This document shows, in pieces, positions 40,626-41,288 of a DNA stretch of 41,288 nt. Under the pieces are notes generated by a model. The model made no database searches, was not told the DNA's origin, and saw only the letters and a program-made list of their open reading frames with translations. Source of the stretch: a virus; IMG/VR virus record IMGVR_UViG_3300031224_000023, positions 1 to 41,288 of that record. One strand, 5' to 3'. Position numbers and translations under genes: made by a program. Position 1 is the stretch's first letter. Each line of letters opens with the position of its first letter.

Positions 40626-40640
40626 TGCAAGTCACTTGCA
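40626..40640. promoter_or_regulatory. Palindromic operator-like site 1
   Basis: TGCAAGT-C-ACTTGCA is a perfect inverted repeat of 7-base halves around a single base. It shares 11 of 15 positions with site 2 (40687-40701), giving the consensus TGCAAGYCWSTTGCA. It is about 80 bases upstream of the first rightward promoter. Confidence 0.6.
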
Positions 40641-40686
40641 ACAACCCTCATGTGCAGTAACAGCGCCCCGCCTTGACATTCCACAT

Positions 40687-40701
40687 TGCAAGCCTGTTGC
40701 A
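40687..40701. promoter_or_regulatory. Palindromic operator-like site 2
   Basis: TGCAAG-CCT-GTTGCA is an inverted repeat with one mismatch that matches site 1. The centre lies 61 bases (about six helical turns) from the centre of site 1 and 17 bases upstream of the -35 box at 40718. A dimeric regulator could bind both sites and loop the DNA. Confidence 0.55.
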
Positions 40702-40717
40702 TAATGAAATTGCGCAC

Positions 40718-40745
40718 TTGACCTATACATAGCAAAACCTTTAAT
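40718..40745 (+). promoter_or_regulatory. Rightward sigma70-like promoter P1
   Basis: TTGACC (40718-40723) and TTTAAT (40740-40745) are separated by 16 bases. Each box has five of six consensus bases. It would produce a leader of about 140 bases before the first rightward gene. Confidence 0.6.
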
Positions 40746-40821
40746 GGTATTCGCGCGCCCGCTCCCTAGGTAAACTTCTCACCATAGACAATAATAAATC
40801 GAATAAAAGTTATAATAAAAC

Positions 40822-40850
40822 TTGCCATAGCATTACGTTCGACGTAGATT
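40822..40850 (+). promoter_or_regulatory. Rightward sigma70-like promoter P2
   Basis: TTGCCA (40822-40827) and TAGATT (40845-40850) have a 17-base spacer and an AT-rich upstream tract (40790-40820) like an UP element. The start would be near 40857, with a short leader to the ATG at 40893. Confidence 0.65.
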
Positions 40851-40892
40851 ACCTTTATCGAATCAAACGCAGCAAACAAAGAGAGATGCTAA

Positions 40893-41114
40893 ATGGAAAC
40901 TGAAGAAACAAAATCAAGGCGCAAAGTGTTAAAGATTCTCATCAATATGATTGAGGCGGAGAAGAAAGAGACTGTTGAATGGAGCAGCGAGTTAGTCTGT
41001 GTGGGATTCAGTTCTCCCTCGGCAGCAACTCTCCACGCCAATAATGCAGTAGCATTGCAGCTAGCACATGATGCTCTCGAGGAAAGTTATAACAGAGTGG
41101 ATGTATCATTATGA
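40893..41114 (+). CDS. First rightward gene, hypothetical protein
   Basis: A 73-residue protein, complete here and continued as a fragment at 3-74 in the other copy. It has a basic N-terminal helix (METEETKSRRKVLKILINMI) and an Ala-rich helix (ANNAVALQLAHDALEESYN). An AAAGAGAG site stands before the ATG. The first gene after the early promoters is often a host-takeover protein; no motif supports that here. Confidence 0.7.
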   Translation: METEETKSRRKVLKILINMIEAEKKETVEWSSELVCVGFSSPSAATLHANNAVALQLAHDALEESYNRVDVSL

Positions 41115-41191
41115 AAAAGAAATTAAAAGTGATATGTCGTGGCTCATACGGCTACAACCTAAACGTATCAGATACAAAGGACATTAGATGA
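41111..41191 (+). CDS. Truncated allele of the second rightward gene (26 residues)
   Basis: Because of the 157-bp deletion, the frame of the 69-residue gene continues for only 26 residues (MKKKLKVICRGSYGYNL then NVSDTKDIR). Its TGA now overlaps the ATG of the SprT-like gene, so the three genes are joined by two ATGA overlaps. It may be non-functional, or a working minimal peptide; the first is more likely. Confidence 0.6.
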   Translation: MKKKLKVICRGSYGYNLNVSDTKDIR

Positions 41192-41288
41192 GTATGACAA
41201 TTAATAGAGAAGACTGGCTAACGCGCGCGGCTATGATAGCAAGCGATATGTTGTTTAAACGTGCCGGATACACTGTGCCCAACAACGT
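41188..41288 (+). CDS. 5' fragment of the SprT-like gene (window end)
   Basis: The first 33 codons of the gene that is complete at 305-901, identical in sequence. It is cut only by the end of the contig. Confidence 0.85.
   Translation, partial: MSMTINREDWLTRAAMIASDMLFKRAGYTVPNN

Larger units (their letters stand above)
40124..40892. other. Non-coding divergent control region
   Basis: About 770 bases with no supported gene; frames on both strands have poor composition and no ribosome sites. It contains a G/T-rich stretch (40160-40260), short tandem repeats (40366-40393 and 40538-40565), two 15-base palindromes (40626-40640, 40687-40701) and rightward promoters at 40718 and 40822. It is the likely place for control of early transcription and possibly for the replication origin. 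Confidence 0.7.
41041..41288. repeat. Right copy of the contig-end redundancy (short form, 157 bp deleted)
   Basis: Identical to 1-120 and then to 279-405, with an extra A at the junction (41161). The two ends therefore overlap by 247 matching bases but differ by a 157-bp indel that lies inside the second rightward gene. A one-base microhomology (T) is visible at the deletion joint, as expected for illegitimate recombination. Confidence 0.95.

Noticed and set aside
40673-40705. TTGACA followed by CATAAT overlapping operator-like site 2
   Set aside because: The spacer of 21 bases is outside the normal 16-18 range.
40454-40735. 93-codon leftward frame and an opposing 65-codon frame in the control region
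   Set aside because: Neither has a ribosome site, both contain the palindromes and repeats, and their composition is unlike that of the other phage proteins.
40811-40816. Perfect TATAAT upstream of promoter P2
   Set aside because: The only -35-like sequence (TAGACA at 40785) is 20 bases away, too far; kept as part of an AT-rich upstream tract.

Overview
The window is an essentially complete genome of a tailed phage with podovirus-like architecture. The first ~120 bases and the ~128 bases that follow a 157-bp gap in the left copy are repeated at the right end, so the contig closes into a circle with a unit of about 41.04 kb. The two junction copies are not identical: the right-hand copy lacks 157 bp. 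The host is probably a Gram-negative bacterium, judging from a phage lipoprotein with a bacterial lipobox, strong AAGGAGG-type ribosome binding sites and sigma70-like promoters. No integrase or recognisable repressor gene was found, which fits a virulent life style, although operator-like palindromes are present.

Layout. (1) A rightward block (40.89 kb across the junction to 11.53 kb) carries small accessory genes, a SprT-like protease, a Gp88-family protein, a methyltransferase related to the DNA-phosphorothioation-associated family, then a DNA-metabolism set: DnaQ-like exonuclease, RecA/Sak4-like ATPase, SSB with a canonical acidic tip, archaeo-eukaryotic-type primase, VRR-NUC nuclease, SF2 helicase and a metallophosphoesterase. 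The endolysin and a small lipoprotein also sit here. No DNA polymerase or RNA polymerase gene was found, so the host enzymes are presumably used. (2) A leftward block (39.18 to 11.59 kb) carries virion genes in packaging-to-ejection order: terminase region, portal, scaffold, capsid, a strong terminator, small beta-rich virion proteins, two membrane proteins, tail fibres and a collar-like protein, the large tail protein, a connector, and a set of internal/ejection proteins ending with a 1035-residue protein. The two blocks converge at about 11.55 kb. (3) Between the two divergent blocks (39.2 to 40.9 kb) lies a mainly non-coding control region with a leftward late promoter, two rightward promoters, paired palindromes, short tandem repeats, an atypical tRNA-like gene and two small leftward genes.

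How it works together (inference). Host RNA polymerase starts rightward from the 40.7 to 40.85 kb promoters and makes the replication and recombination proteins, and starts leftward from 39.24 kb for virion genes. Genes in both blocks overlap by 1 to 20 bases through ATGA or TAATG junctions, consistent with translational coupling. The most unusual items are the indel between the junction copies, a tandem-repeat protein in which every second residue is serine, the long-variable-arm tRNA-like gene, the paired palindromic operators without an obvious regulator, and strong over-representation of the 8-mer GTTTAAAC.
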